Assembly (NCBI RefSeq): GCF_947648125.1
Contig: NZ_CANSMR010000034.1
Location: 16,646-80,645 of the forward strand
Source: an uncultured Bradyrhizobium sp.
GTDB lineage: Bacteria > Pseudomonadota > Alphaproteobacteria > Rhizobiales > Xanthobacteraceae
DNA length: 64,000 bases
Direction of reading: 5' to 3'
A program made the position numbers and the translations under genes. Of the stretch, positions 43,474-51,265 are shown one piece after another. Below the pieces are notes generated by a model. It saw only the letters and a list, made by a program, of their open reading frames with translations. It did no database searches and was not told the origin of the DNA. The stretch's first letter is position 1, and the number at the start of each line of letters is the position of its first letter.

Positions 43474-44710
43474 CCAGGAAGGCGTCGGCGCCGGCGGCGC
43501 GCGCCGCGGCCTCGTCCTCGGCACGCCCGGAGATCCCGACGATCACGATGCGGCCGTGCGGCGGCGGCAGCGCGCGGATGCGCTTGATGGCCTCGACGCC
43601 GCCGATGCCGGGCAGCACCATGTCCATCAGCACAGCGTCGAAGGCGCCCTGGCCGAGCCTCTCAGGCGCGCCCTCGCCCTGACCGATGAATTCGGCGTGG
43701 TGACCGAGCTCGGTCAGGATTGTGTTGAGCACGACGCGGCCGAACGGATTGTCCTCGACGCTGAGCAGCCGCAGCCCCTGCGATAGCGGCGCCGCCGCGC
43801 CTTCGCGCGTGGGCGCACCGGCCGGTGCTGCGGCTGAAGCCAGCACCACATTGAGCGTGAAGACGGTGCCGCCGCCTGCGCGCTGGGCCACGGCGATGTC
43901 GCCGCCCATGGCGCGCGCGAGCTGCTTGACCGAGGACAGGCCGAGCCCGGCGCCGCCGAACCGCGCGGCGATCGAGACATTGGCCTGCGAGAACGGCCGG
44001 AACAGGCGCTTGACCTCCGATAGCGTCAGGCCGATGCCGCTGTCGGAGATCGCAAAGGCAACGCCGATCCTGCCGTCCGCCTTTCCCTTAGGCGCTCCCT
44101 TGGCCGCGCGCACCGGCGCGACGTGCAGCTCGATGCTACCCTGCTCGGTGAACTTGACGGCGTTGTCGATCAGGTTTTCCAGCGCCGCGCGCAGCCGGAC
44201 GGGATCACCGACCGCGAACGCCGGCAGCTTCGCGGAGATATCAACCGAGGCCTGCAATCCCTTGGCTGCGGCGCGGCCGGCCAGCGAATCCCCGGCGTGG
44301 CGCGCCAGCGTGCGCAGGTCGAAGAAGTCTTGCCGGATCTCGAGCCCCGGCCCCTCGCTCCGGGCAGCGTCGACGAACAGGGTCGCAAGGCTCGCCAGAT
44401 GCTCCGCGCCGGCCTTGATGGTATCGACCCAGCGCCGCTCGCGCTCGCCGAGATCCGATGTCGCGAGCAGGTTGCTGATCGCCAGGATTCCGGTCAGCGG
44501 GGTCCTGACCTCATGGGCAAAGGCGGCAAGCGCGGTCTCGATCAGGCCGGGACCAGCCTTCGGGGTCTTCGGCGCAGCCCGCTTGCGGCGCGGCTTCGCG
44601 ACCGCCTTGGTGGCGCGCGCCTTGGCAGTGCGCGTTTTCGCGGCGTGCGTCTTCGGCGGCATCCTTTTGGATGGCCGCTTGCTGCGCCGTACGCGCGATT
44701 TTGACGCCAT
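43400..44710 (-). CDS. Cytosolic hybrid histidine kinase with basic N-terminal tail
   Basis: A 436-residue hybrid kinase. Residues ~1-52 are a Lys/Arg/Ala/Pro-rich tail (KARATKAVAKPRRKRAAPKT) like histone H1 tails. HisKA begins AAFAHEVRTPLTGILAISNL with His66; HATPase motifs are LENLIDNAVKF (177-187), DSGIGL (223-228) and GGAGLGLSSVKQLA. The C-terminal receiver has VLMDMVLPGIGG, Asp363, and LVKPVS. There is no membrane segment or PAS/GAF sensor, so the stimulus is unknown; the tail may bind nucleic acid or membrane lipids. Its 3' end overlaps the YihY gene. The ATG at 44710 starts the tail. Confidence 0.85.
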   Translation of the reverse strand: MASKSRVRRSKRPSKRMPPKTHAAKTRTAKARATKAVAKPRRKRAAPKTPKAGPGLIETALAAFAHEVRTPLTGILAISNLLATSDLGERERRWVDTIKAGAEHLASLATLFVDAARSEGPGLEIRQDFFDLRTLARHAGDSLAGRAAAKGLQASVDISAKLPAFAVGDPVRLRAALENLIDNAVKFTEQGSIELHVAPVRAAKGAPKGKADGRIGVAFAISDSGIGLTLSEVKRLFRPFSQANVSIAARFGGAGLGLSSVKQLARAMGGDIAVAQRAGGGTVFTLNVVLASAAAPAGAPTREGAAAPLSQGLRLLSVEDNPFGRVVLNTILTELGHHAEFIGQGEGAPERLGQGAFDAVLMDMVLPGIGGVEAIKRIRALPPPHGRIVIVGISGRAEDEAAARAAGADAFLVKPVSPRALATALLEATRRAAAAT

Positions 44711-44840
44711 GGTCTCCGTAATCCCCGCCCCGGGTAACAACATGGCATGCCAGGCGTGCCGGAGTCACGGCGCCGTTTGCGGCGCGCCGCAGCAGAGCCC
44801 CGTGATGGTAACCATGCTGTTTCGCGAGCGCGGCCGGGCT

Positions 44841-45710
44841 CTATGGCAAGCCGACCATGCGGCGGATATCGGCCGGGCTGGCGCCCTCTGCCCGCAGCTC
44901 GCGCAGTCCGGTCGCCTGGGTCGATTTCGAAAGCTTTTGGCCGGCGGCGTCCCGGATCAGCGCATGGTGCCGGTACGCCGGCACGGGCAGGCCGAGCAGC
45001 TCCTGCAACAGCCGATGCACGCTGGTCGACCAGAACAGGTCAACGCCCCTGACCACATCGGTGATGCCTTGCAGGGCGTCGTCGATCACGACGGAGAGAT
45101 GGTAACTGGTTGGGGTCTCCTTGCGCGCCAGGATCACGTCGCCCCAAGCCTCCGGCCGGGTCGCCACGTCCCCGGTCTCGCCGGCCGGGCCCTCGCCTAC
45201 CTCCTGCCAGCGCAGGCCGCCGGTGCGCGCGCATGCTGCCGCCATGTCGAGCCGCAGTGCGAACGGCGCGCCCTGCCCGATCAGCCGGTCGCGCGCCTCG
45301 GCCGAGAGGGATTTCGCCGTTCCCGGATAGAGCGGCGCGCCGTCCGGATCGCGCGGCCATGCACCGCCGGCCTCGCGTTCCGCGACCAGCCGCGCGATGT
45401 CGGCGCGGCTCTCGAAGCTCGGATAGACCAGCCGCTCGGCCGCCAGGCGGTCGATCGCCGCGCCATAGGCGGCAAAATGCTCCGACTGCCGCCGCACCGG
45501 CGTCTCCCAGGCGATGCCGAGCCAGGCCAGGTCCTCATAGATCGCCTGCTCGAATTCCGGACGGCAGCGCGTCGCGTCGATGTCCTCGATCCGCAGCAGG
45601 AAGCGTCCGCCCGAATCGCGCGCCAGGTCGTGGTTGAGCAGCGCCGAATAGGCATGGCCGAGATGCAGGTAGCCATTCGGACTCGGTGCAAAACGGAAAA
45701 CGGGTGGCAT
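44841..45710 (-). CDS. gluQRS: Glutamyl-Q tRNA(Asp) synthetase
   Basis: A 289-residue truncated glutamyl-tRNA synthetase paralogue that glutamylates queuosine at position 34 of tRNA(Asp). The class I signature is FAPSPNGYLHLGHAYSALLN, with HLGH at residues 16-19, and the KMSKS-like KLSKS lies near residue 262. It lacks the anticodon-binding C-terminal half of GluRS, as the family does. LLRIEDIDATRCRPEFEQAI is conserved. It is transcribed toward the kinase gene. Confidence 0.93.
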   Translation of the reverse strand: MPPVFRFAPSPNGYLHLGHAYSALLNHDLARDSGGRFLLRIEDIDATRCRPEFEQAIYEDLAWLGIAWETPVRRQSEHFAAYGAAIDRLAAERLVYPSFESRADIARLVAEREAGGAWPRDPDGAPLYPGTAKSLSAEARDRLIGQGAPFALRLDMAAACARTGGLRWQEVGEGPAGETGDVATRPEAWGDVILARKETPTSYHLSVVIDDALQGITDVVRGVDLFWSTSVHRLLQELLGLPVPAYRHHALIRDAAGQKLSKSTQATGLRELRAEGASPADIRRMVGLP

Positions 45711-45725
45711 GGCGTTCGATCGCGC

Positions 45726-45891
45726 GTCATTGCCGGGCTCGACCCGGCGATCCTTGTTTGGGCATGATCTTCGCGCGAACGCCTTGCGCTTGTCGCGAGG
45801 GAAAACCGGTTTCCACTTTTCCGGACCATGCGGCTGGACAAGACTCTGTTACGATAGGAGATGGATGCGCGGGTCAAGCCCGCGCATGACA
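45726..45891. repeat. Family D inverted repeat split by a family B copy
   Basis: CGTCATTGCCGGGCTCGACC then CGGCGATCC is the family D left arm. TTGTTTGGGCATGATCTTCG to CACTTTTCCGGACCATG (45753-45831) is a family B element. The D right arm GATGCGCGGGTCAAGCCCGC then GCATGAC ends at 45891. This looks like B inserted into D. Confidence 0.8.
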
Positions 45892-45910
45892 AGCCAATGC
45901 AGATCCCGCA

Positions 45911-46564
45911 ATGCTGATCCATCTCGAAACCCAGGCCGACCTCGACGACGCCATTCAGAAGCTGGTCGACCAGGATCGGCGGCTGCGCCCGATCCTCGAA
46001 CTGACCGGCATGCCGGCGATCCGGCAGCGTGAGCCGGGGTTTGCGGGACTTGCCGCGATCGTCTGCGGCCAGCAGCTATCGACCGCGAGTGCTGCCGCGA
46101 TCTGGGGCCGCGTCAGCCAGGCGTTCGACCCGTTCCACCATGATGCGATCCGCAAGGCGCGGGCCGACCGGCTCGGCCGGCTCGGGCTCTCGGCGGCCAA
46201 GATCAAGACGCTGAAGCACATCGCGCGCGAGCTCGCCGAGGAACGGCTGAACCTCGACGTGCTCGCCAACGAAGAGGCCGATGCCGCGCACAACACGCTG
46301 ACCGCACTGCCCGGGATCGGCCCGTGGACCGCCGACGTTTATCTCTTGTTCTGCCTCGGCCATGGCGATGCGTGGCCGGCGGGCGACCTCGCCGTCCAGG
46401 AAGCGGTCAAGGTCGGGCTCGGGCTGAAGGAGCGGCCGACGCCAAAGCAGATGGCACCGCTTGCCGAACCGTGGCGTCCGCTGCGCGGCGCCGCCGCGCA
46501 TCTGTGGTGGGCCTATTATCGCGTGCTCAGGAATCGCGAAGGCGTGATCGCCGGCGCAAAGTAA
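45911..46564 (+). CDS. DNA-3-methyladenine glycosylase, AlkA type
   Basis: A 217-residue HhH-GPD base-excision glycosylase that removes alkylated purines. The helix-hairpin-helix is TALPGIGPWTADVYLLFCLG, and the catalytic aspartate is probably in WPAGDLAVQEAV. The N-terminal region IRQREPGFAGLAAIVCGQQL matches AlkA/MAG members, and the C-terminal WRPLRGAAAHLWWAYYRVL fits. No AlkA N-terminal subdomain is present, so it is the shorter bacterial type. Which lesion it prefers is not visible. Confidence 0.9.
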   Translation: MLIHLETQADLDDAIQKLVDQDRRLRPILELTGMPAIRQREPGFAGLAAIVCGQQLSTASAAAIWGRVSQAFDPFHHDAIRKARADRLGRLGLSAAKIKTLKHIARELAEERLNLDVLANEEADAAHNTLTALPGIGPWTADVYLLFCLGHGDAWPAGDLAVQEAVKVGLGLKERPTPKQMAPLAEPWRPLRGAAAHLWWAYYRVLRNREGVIAGAK

Positions 46565-46682
46565 GGCGTAAAAAACACTTGCCGGGTGATCGCGCGATAG
46601 ATCATGAGTAGACCGATACTTTTTCAATTTGCCGGCGTCGCGCATTGATGCCCAGCACATCCTTCCTGCAAGGAGGACGGAC

Positions 46683-48296
46683 CTGGTTTCGCTTCGCACT
46701 CCGCTGACGCTTCTTCTGTTATCCCTGGGCGCTATCGCCGCGGTGTGGTCGTGGCTGGGCATCCCGGTCAACCTGGTGCGCGCTCCGATCGATCCGAGCG
46801 ATAAAGTCCAGTGCATCTCCTACGCCCCGTTCCGCAACAATCAGACATCACTTTCGCCAGAGACCAAGGTCTCGCCAGAACAGATCGCGGAAGATCTCGC
46901 GCAACTCGCGAAGATATCCGACTGCATCCGGACCTATGCGACCGATCTCGGTCTCGACCAGATTCCCGGGCTCGCAGCCAAGGCGGGGCTGAAAGTCATT
47001 CAGGGCATTTTCCTCGATCGGGACCGAAAGAAGAATGCGACGCAGGTCGAAACGGCAATACGCCTCGCCAAGGAATATCCAGACACGATCATCGCGCTCG
47101 TGGTCGGCAACGAGGTTCTGTTGCGCAAGGAAATGTCGGCGTCCGACCTCGCCGCCACAATCCGCTCGATCAAGGCACAGGTCAGTGTTCCCGTCACCTA
47201 TGCCGACGTCTGGGAGTTCTGGCTGAGCAATCGCGAACTTGCCGACGTCGTCGACTTCATCACGATTCACATCCTGCCATACTGGGAGAATATCCCGATT
47301 CCCGCGGAACGTGCCGCCGCTCACGCTGACGAGATGCGCTGGCAGATCGCGGCGGTTTTTCCGGGCAAGGAAATCTTTATCGGAGAAGTAGGCTGGCCGA
47401 GCGAGGGGCGCATGCGCGAATCCGCGCTGCCGTCACGCGTCAATCAGGCGCGAGTGGTCTCGGAGGTGCTCGACCTTGCCCGGCGCGAGCATTTCCGCGT
47501 CAACCTGTTCGAGGCCTATGACGAAGGATGGAAGCGGGAGATCGAGGGCACGGTCGGCGGATCCTGGGGCCTGTTCGATTCCGAAGCGCGCACGCTGAAA
47601 TATCCGGCTGGCCTGCCGATCAGCAATTTTCCGGCCTGGAAACTGCAGATGTGCAGCGGAATGGCGCTGGCGATCCTGGTGTTCGGCACAGCCTGGCTGA
47701 CCTCGCGCCGCAAGCCGAGGGAGCCAAAGGAAGCAAGGCTCGTGTCGTGGCTTGCGGTCGGACTCTCTGCGACCACAGCCGGAATCCTGTTCGGGGTCGC
47801 CGCGCAACGACTGGTCTATGAGAGCTACGGCACCGGAGGCTGGCTTGTGTGGGGCTCGCTTCTTGTAGCGGCAACGGCCTCGCCGGTGTTCGGTGCCAAC
47901 GCCCTGATGTCGGGCCGCGCACCGCCCAGCTTTGCCGAATTGCTGGGTCCGAAGGGCTACCACACTGAATCGATACTGGTGACGATGCACGGATTGGCCT
48001 TGATGGTCACCGCCGTGATCGGCACAGCGACAGCACTCGGCCTCATCTTCGACCCGCGCTTCATCGATTTTCCATTCGCGCCCCTCACGATGGCGGCGGT
48101 GCCTTTTGCAGCCTTGACGCTGCTCAATCCTCCCGGGAAGGGAAACCGCCCTCTGGCGGAATCGATGTTTGCCGGCATTTTCCTTGCCGCGGCAGTCTAC
48201 ACCGGGCTCAACGAAGGGCCAGAGAACTGGCAGTCGCTGTGGACTTGCGCTGCCTTCATGTTGCTCGCGGTAACGTTATGGCGGGCCCGCGCCTGA
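46683..48296 (+). CDS. Membrane-bound GH17 beta-1,3-glucanase/transglycosylase-like enzyme
   Basis: About 537 residues. An N-terminal hydrophobic stretch (LTLLLLSLGAIAAVWSWLGI) precedes a GH17-like (beta/alpha)8 domain (residues ~35-300): CISYAPFRNNQTSLSP, a proton donor region IALVVGNEVLLRK and a nucleophile region EIFIGEVGWPSEGR. Some six membrane segments follow (e.g. MALAILVFGTAWL). Related bacterial GH17 membrane proteins remodel beta-glucans, and Bradyrhizobium makes cyclic beta-1,3/1,6-glucans, so a glucan role is plausible. No ATG/GTG/TTG lies near AAGGAGG at 46670-46676; a CTG at 46683 is 6 bases past it, while a TTG at 46629 has no such site. Confidence 0.82.
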   Translation: MVSLRTPLTLLLLSLGAIAAVWSWLGIPVNLVRAPIDPSDKVQCISYAPFRNNQTSLSPETKVSPEQIAEDLAQLAKISDCIRTYATDLGLDQIPGLAAKAGLKVIQGIFLDRDRKKNATQVETAIRLAKEYPDTIIALVVGNEVLLRKEMSASDLAATIRSIKAQVSVPVTYADVWEFWLSNRELADVVDFITIHILPYWENIPIPAERAAAHADEMRWQIAAVFPGKEIFIGEVGWPSEGRMRESALPSRVNQARVVSEVLDLARREHFRVNLFEAYDEGWKREIEGTVGGSWGLFDSEARTLKYPAGLPISNFPAWKLQMCSGMALAILVFGTAWLTSRRKPREPKEARLVSWLAVGLSATTAGILFGVAAQRLVYESYGTGGWLVWGSLLVAATASPVFGANALMSGRAPPSFAELLGPKGYHTESILVTMHGLALMVTAVIGTATALGLIFDPRFIDFPFAPLTMAAVPFAALTLLNPPGKGNRPLAESMFAGIFLAAAVYTGLNEGPENWQSLWTCAAFMLLAVTLWRARA

Positions 48297-48304
48297 AAAC
48301 ACAG

Positions 48305-49210
48305 CTATCCGCGCAGCCTGACGCGGTCCTCGCGCGCGCAATCGGTGACGAAGCCGATGACGGCGCGCACCGAGGGAAGCTCGACCAGATCGGGATGGGC
48401 AAGCAGCCAGAGATCGGAGAGGCTCGACAGCTTTTGCGGAGCGACCCGAACCAGATCGGGATAATCGGCCCCGACCAGGCAGGACAGCGCGCAAATCCCG
48501 AGCCCGGCCCGCGCCGCCGCCAGCATGTCGCCCTGCGAGGAGCAGCGCATCACCAGCGTGCCCTGCCGCGTGATGACATCGCTCCACCGGGCCAGCCGCA
48601 CATTCGAGGCCCGGTCGGCAAACCCGATCACGCTGTGTCCCCGCCATTCGTCCGGCCGCTCCGGCAGCTTGCGCCCGGCGGCATAACCGCGTGATGCGAA
48701 GAAGCCGGCGCCGAGCCGTCCGATCTTGCGCCCGATCAGGTTCTCGTCCCCGGCATCGACCGGCCGCAACACCACGTCGGCCTCGCGCCGGCGAACGCTC
48801 GCCGGAAACGGGTGGGTGATGATCTCGAGCTGGATGTTGGCGTGATCGCGCAGGAACGGCCCGAGCCGCGGCATCAGCCAATGCGCCGCCAGCGTGGCGC
48901 CGATCGACAGCTTCACGACGCCGCGGGCTTGCTCCCCGGTGGCGGACGCGGCCGCCTCGGCGCGCAGCGCCGCCGCCGCCATCACCTCGGTGTGCTCGCG
49001 GAATTTGCGGCCGTGCGATGTCAGCGACAATCCGTCATTGGAACGGGCGAACAGGCGGGTCCCAAGCTGCTTCTCGAGCGCCGCGACGTTGCGGCCGACG
49101 GTGGGATGGCTGATGCGCAGCCGCCGCGCCGCGCCGGCGAAGCTGCGCGTCTCTGCCACCGCGACGAAGGTCTTGCAGAGCTCCCAGTCCATGCCGCCCG
49201 CCCGCGCCAT
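48305..49210 (-). CDS. LysR-family transcriptional regulator
   Basis: A 301-residue LysR regulator: HTH SFAGAARRLRISHPTVGRNV in an N-terminal KTFVAVAETRSFAGAARRL context, then an effector domain (VKLSIGATLAAHWLMPRLGP; FPASVRRREADVVLRP). It resembles LysR activators/repressors of catabolic genes. It is divergent from the nitronate monooxygenase gene, with the palindrome GTTCAATATTGAAC in the intergenic space, and is the natural candidate to control the 49-57 kb gene set. Start at 49210 or the internal ATG at 49192 cannot be separated. Confidence 0.9.
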   Translation of the reverse strand: MARAGGMDWELCKTFVAVAETRSFAGAARRLRISHPTVGRNVAALEKQLGTRLFARSNDGLSLTSHGRKFREHTEVMAAAALRAEAAASATGEQARGVVKLSIGATLAAHWLMPRLGPFLRDHANIQLEIITHPFPASVRRREADVVLRPVDAGDENLIGRKIGRLGAGFFASRGYAAGRKLPERPDEWRGHSVIGFADRASNVRLARWSDVITRQGTLVMRCSSQGDMLAAARAGLGICALSCLVGADYPDLVRVAPQKLSSLSDLWLLAHPDLVELPSVRAVIGFVTDCAREDRVRLRG

Positions 49211-49233
49211 TGTTCATTCTTGCCCAATAAGCT

Positions 49234-49247
49234 GTTCAATATTGAAC
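49234..49247. promoter_or_regulatory. Perfect palindrome, putative LysR operator
   Basis: GTTCAATATTGAAC is a perfect 14-base inverted repeat lying 24 bases before the LysR ATG and ~110 bases before the nitronate monooxygenase ATG. A half-site-like TGTTCAT lies at 49211-49217. Confidence 0.6.
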
Positions 49248-49356
49248 GTCATAACGCAACCGTCCAGCCTTATATTGCCGCGCCAATGGAGCCGCCGCTC
49301 CGGCCATCACACAAATCGCGATCCGCCCCGGGCGGCGCGCATGGAGGATCCGAACT

Positions 49357-50331
49357 ATGTCGCTGCCCGCCTCGCTCGCCAACAGGCTTGAACTGCCGGT
49401 CGTCGGTTCCCCGCTGTTCATCGTCTCGGGGCCCGAGCTCGTGATCGCGCAGTGCAAGGCCGGCATCGTCGGCTCATTCCCGGCCCTCAACGCCCGCCCG
49501 GTCGCGAAGCTCGACGAATGGCTGACGCGGATCGAGAACGAGCTCGGCGAGTACCAGGCGCAGCACCCGGAGAAGAAGGTCGCGCCTTACGCGGTCAACC
49601 AGATCTGCCACGCCTCCAACGACCGCCTGATGCACGACATGGAAACCTGCGTGAAGCACAAGGTGCCCATCATCATCACCTCGCTGCGCCCGCCGTCCGA
49701 GATCGTCGAGGCCGCGCATTCCTATGGCGGCGTGGTGTTCCACGACGTCATCAACGTGAAGCACGCCCGCAAGGCCGCCGAGCAGGGCGTCGATGGATTG
49801 ATCCTGGTCTGCGCCGGTGCCGGCGGCCATGCCGGCACGCTGTCGCCGTTCGCGCTGGTGCGCGAGGTCAAGCAGTGGTTCAAGGGCACCATCCTGCTGT
49901 CGGGCGCGATCTCCGACGGCTGGAGCATCGCGTCCGCACTCGCGCTCGGCGCCGACCTCGCCTATGTGGGCACCCGCTTCATCGCGACCGAGGAAGCCAA
50001 CGCCGACCTCAGGTACAAGCAGGCGCTGACCGAATACGCCGCACACGACATCGTCTATTCGAACCTGTTCACCGGCGTGCACGGCAACTACCTCGGACCG
50101 TCGATCGCAGCCGCTGGCCTCGACCCGGCCAACCTGCCGGTCGCCGACAAGTCCAAGATGAATTTCGGCTCCGGCGGCAACACGAAGGCCAAGGCCTGGC
50201 GCGACATCTGGGGCTCGGGCCAGGGCATCGGCCAGATCACCGACGCCCCGCCGGTCGCCGAACTGGTGGCACGGATGAAGGCGGAGCTTGCGCAGGCGCG
50301 CGACAGCTTCACGACGCGGCTCAGCGCCTGA
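49357..50331 (+). CDS. Nitronate monooxygenase-family FMN enzyme
   Basis: A 324-residue NMO/2-nitropropane dioxygenase-type TIM-barrel FMN protein. FIVSGPELVIAQCKAGIVGS is near the start, VCAGAGGHAGTLSPFALVRE holds the FMN-phosphate loop and the catalytic histidine, and LLSGAISDGWSIASALALGA supports FMN. NMOs oxidise alkyl nitronates; other family members act on propionate-3-nitronate or unknown substrates. It is first in a co-oriented set with five more genes to 57003. The ATG at 49357 has GGAGGATCC about 6 bases upstream. Confidence 0.9.
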   Translation: MSLPASLANRLELPVVGSPLFIVSGPELVIAQCKAGIVGSFPALNARPVAKLDEWLTRIENELGEYQAQHPEKKVAPYAVNQICHASNDRLMHDMETCVKHKVPIIITSLRPPSEIVEAAHSYGGVVFHDVINVKHARKAAEQGVDGLILVCAGAGGHAGTLSPFALVREVKQWFKGTILLSGAISDGWSIASALALGADLAYVGTRFIATEEANADLRYKQALTEYAAHDIVYSNLFTGVHGNYLGPSIAAAGLDPANLPVADKSKMNFGSGGNTKAKAWRDIWGSGQGIGQITDAPPVAELVARMKAELAQARDSFTTRLSA

Positions 50332-50364
50332 CAGCCGATCCCGGACATCTCGCAGGAGCGCAGG

Positions 50365-51198
50365 ATGAAGCGTCCGCTGTCATTGATCCTTCTCGCCATG
50401 CTCACGACGATGTCCAGCATGGCACGGGCCGGCGACAGCCCGTGGGGCGCGTTCGAGAAGAACACGCTCAATCCGGGCGAGATGTCGCAGGCGACGCCGG
50501 CGGATGTCGGCCTGGCCTTCGAACGCGTCGCAATAACGAGCCACGATCGCCGGCTCGACGGCTTCCTGGTGCGGGCAGCCGCATCCTGCCAGGCGGCGCC
50601 GGCGTTGCTGATCTTTCACGGCCGTGGCGAAACCGTAGCCGATTGGATCGCGGTGCAGAAATTCCTGCACGACAAATGCGTGTCCTCGCTCGTGTTCGAC
50701 TATTCCGGGCACGGCCGGAGCAGCCCTCTCGGAACGATCGACAACATCGACGATGACAGCGTCGCGGCGCTCGACGCCTTCCTGAAGCTGTTTCCCGCCG
50801 GCGGACGTCGTTGCCTGCTCAGCCACTCCCTCGGCGGCGGTCCACTGCTTTACGCGGCAACACATGGCGACGCCAAACCGGACTGCATCGTCGTCGCAAG
50901 CCCGTTCTCGTCGCTGCGCGACATCGCCATTCGGGGCGGTGCGCCCGAGCAGGCCATGCTCAAGCTGCCGGACGTCTGGAACAACGTCGAGGCGGCGAGC
51001 CGTTTGTCGATCCCCCTGCTTTGGGTTCACAGCCGAACGGACAAGACGATCCCTGTCGATCTCGGCCAACGGGTCTATGATGCCAAGCCGGGAACGAAGG
51101 CCTCCAACGTGATCGATGGATTTGATCACAACGCGATCTACAAGGAGATGCCTGACGCGATCTGGTCACCGATCATCGCGTTTGCGAAGAGCATGTGA
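50365..51198 (+). CDS. Secreted alpha/beta hydrolase
   Basis: A 277-residue protein with a signal peptide (LSLILLAMLTTMSSMARA-GD). Alpha/beta-hydrolase elements: ALLIFHGRGETVADWIAVQK (oxyanion strand), LVFDYSGHGRSS, nucleophile region RCLLSHSLGGGPLLYAA, acid after LWVHSRTDKTIPVD, and catalytic histidine near DGFDHNAIYK. Serine rather than cysteine at the nucleophile makes it an esterase/lipase-type or peptidase-type hydrolase. It sits 33 bases after NMO, in the same direction, but its export suggests it acts in the periplasm on the same compound before uptake (inference). Confidence 0.83.
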   Translation: MKRPLSLILLAMLTTMSSMARAGDSPWGAFEKNTLNPGEMSQATPADVGLAFERVAITSHDRRLDGFLVRAAASCQAAPALLIFHGRGETVADWIAVQKFLHDKCVSSLVFDYSGHGRSSPLGTIDNIDDDSVAALDAFLKLFPAGGRRCLLSHSLGGGPLLYAATHGDAKPDCIVVASPFSSLRDIAIRGGAPEQAMLKLPDVWNNVEAASRLSIPLLWVHSRTDKTIPVDLGQRVYDAKPGTKASNVIDGFDHNAIYKEMPDAIWSPIIAFAKSM

Positions 51199-51265
51199 GC
51201 GGCGCGGGCCGGAAATCGGTAGTATCGAACACCGGCTGGACGATCGCGAGGAAACGGAACGAACT

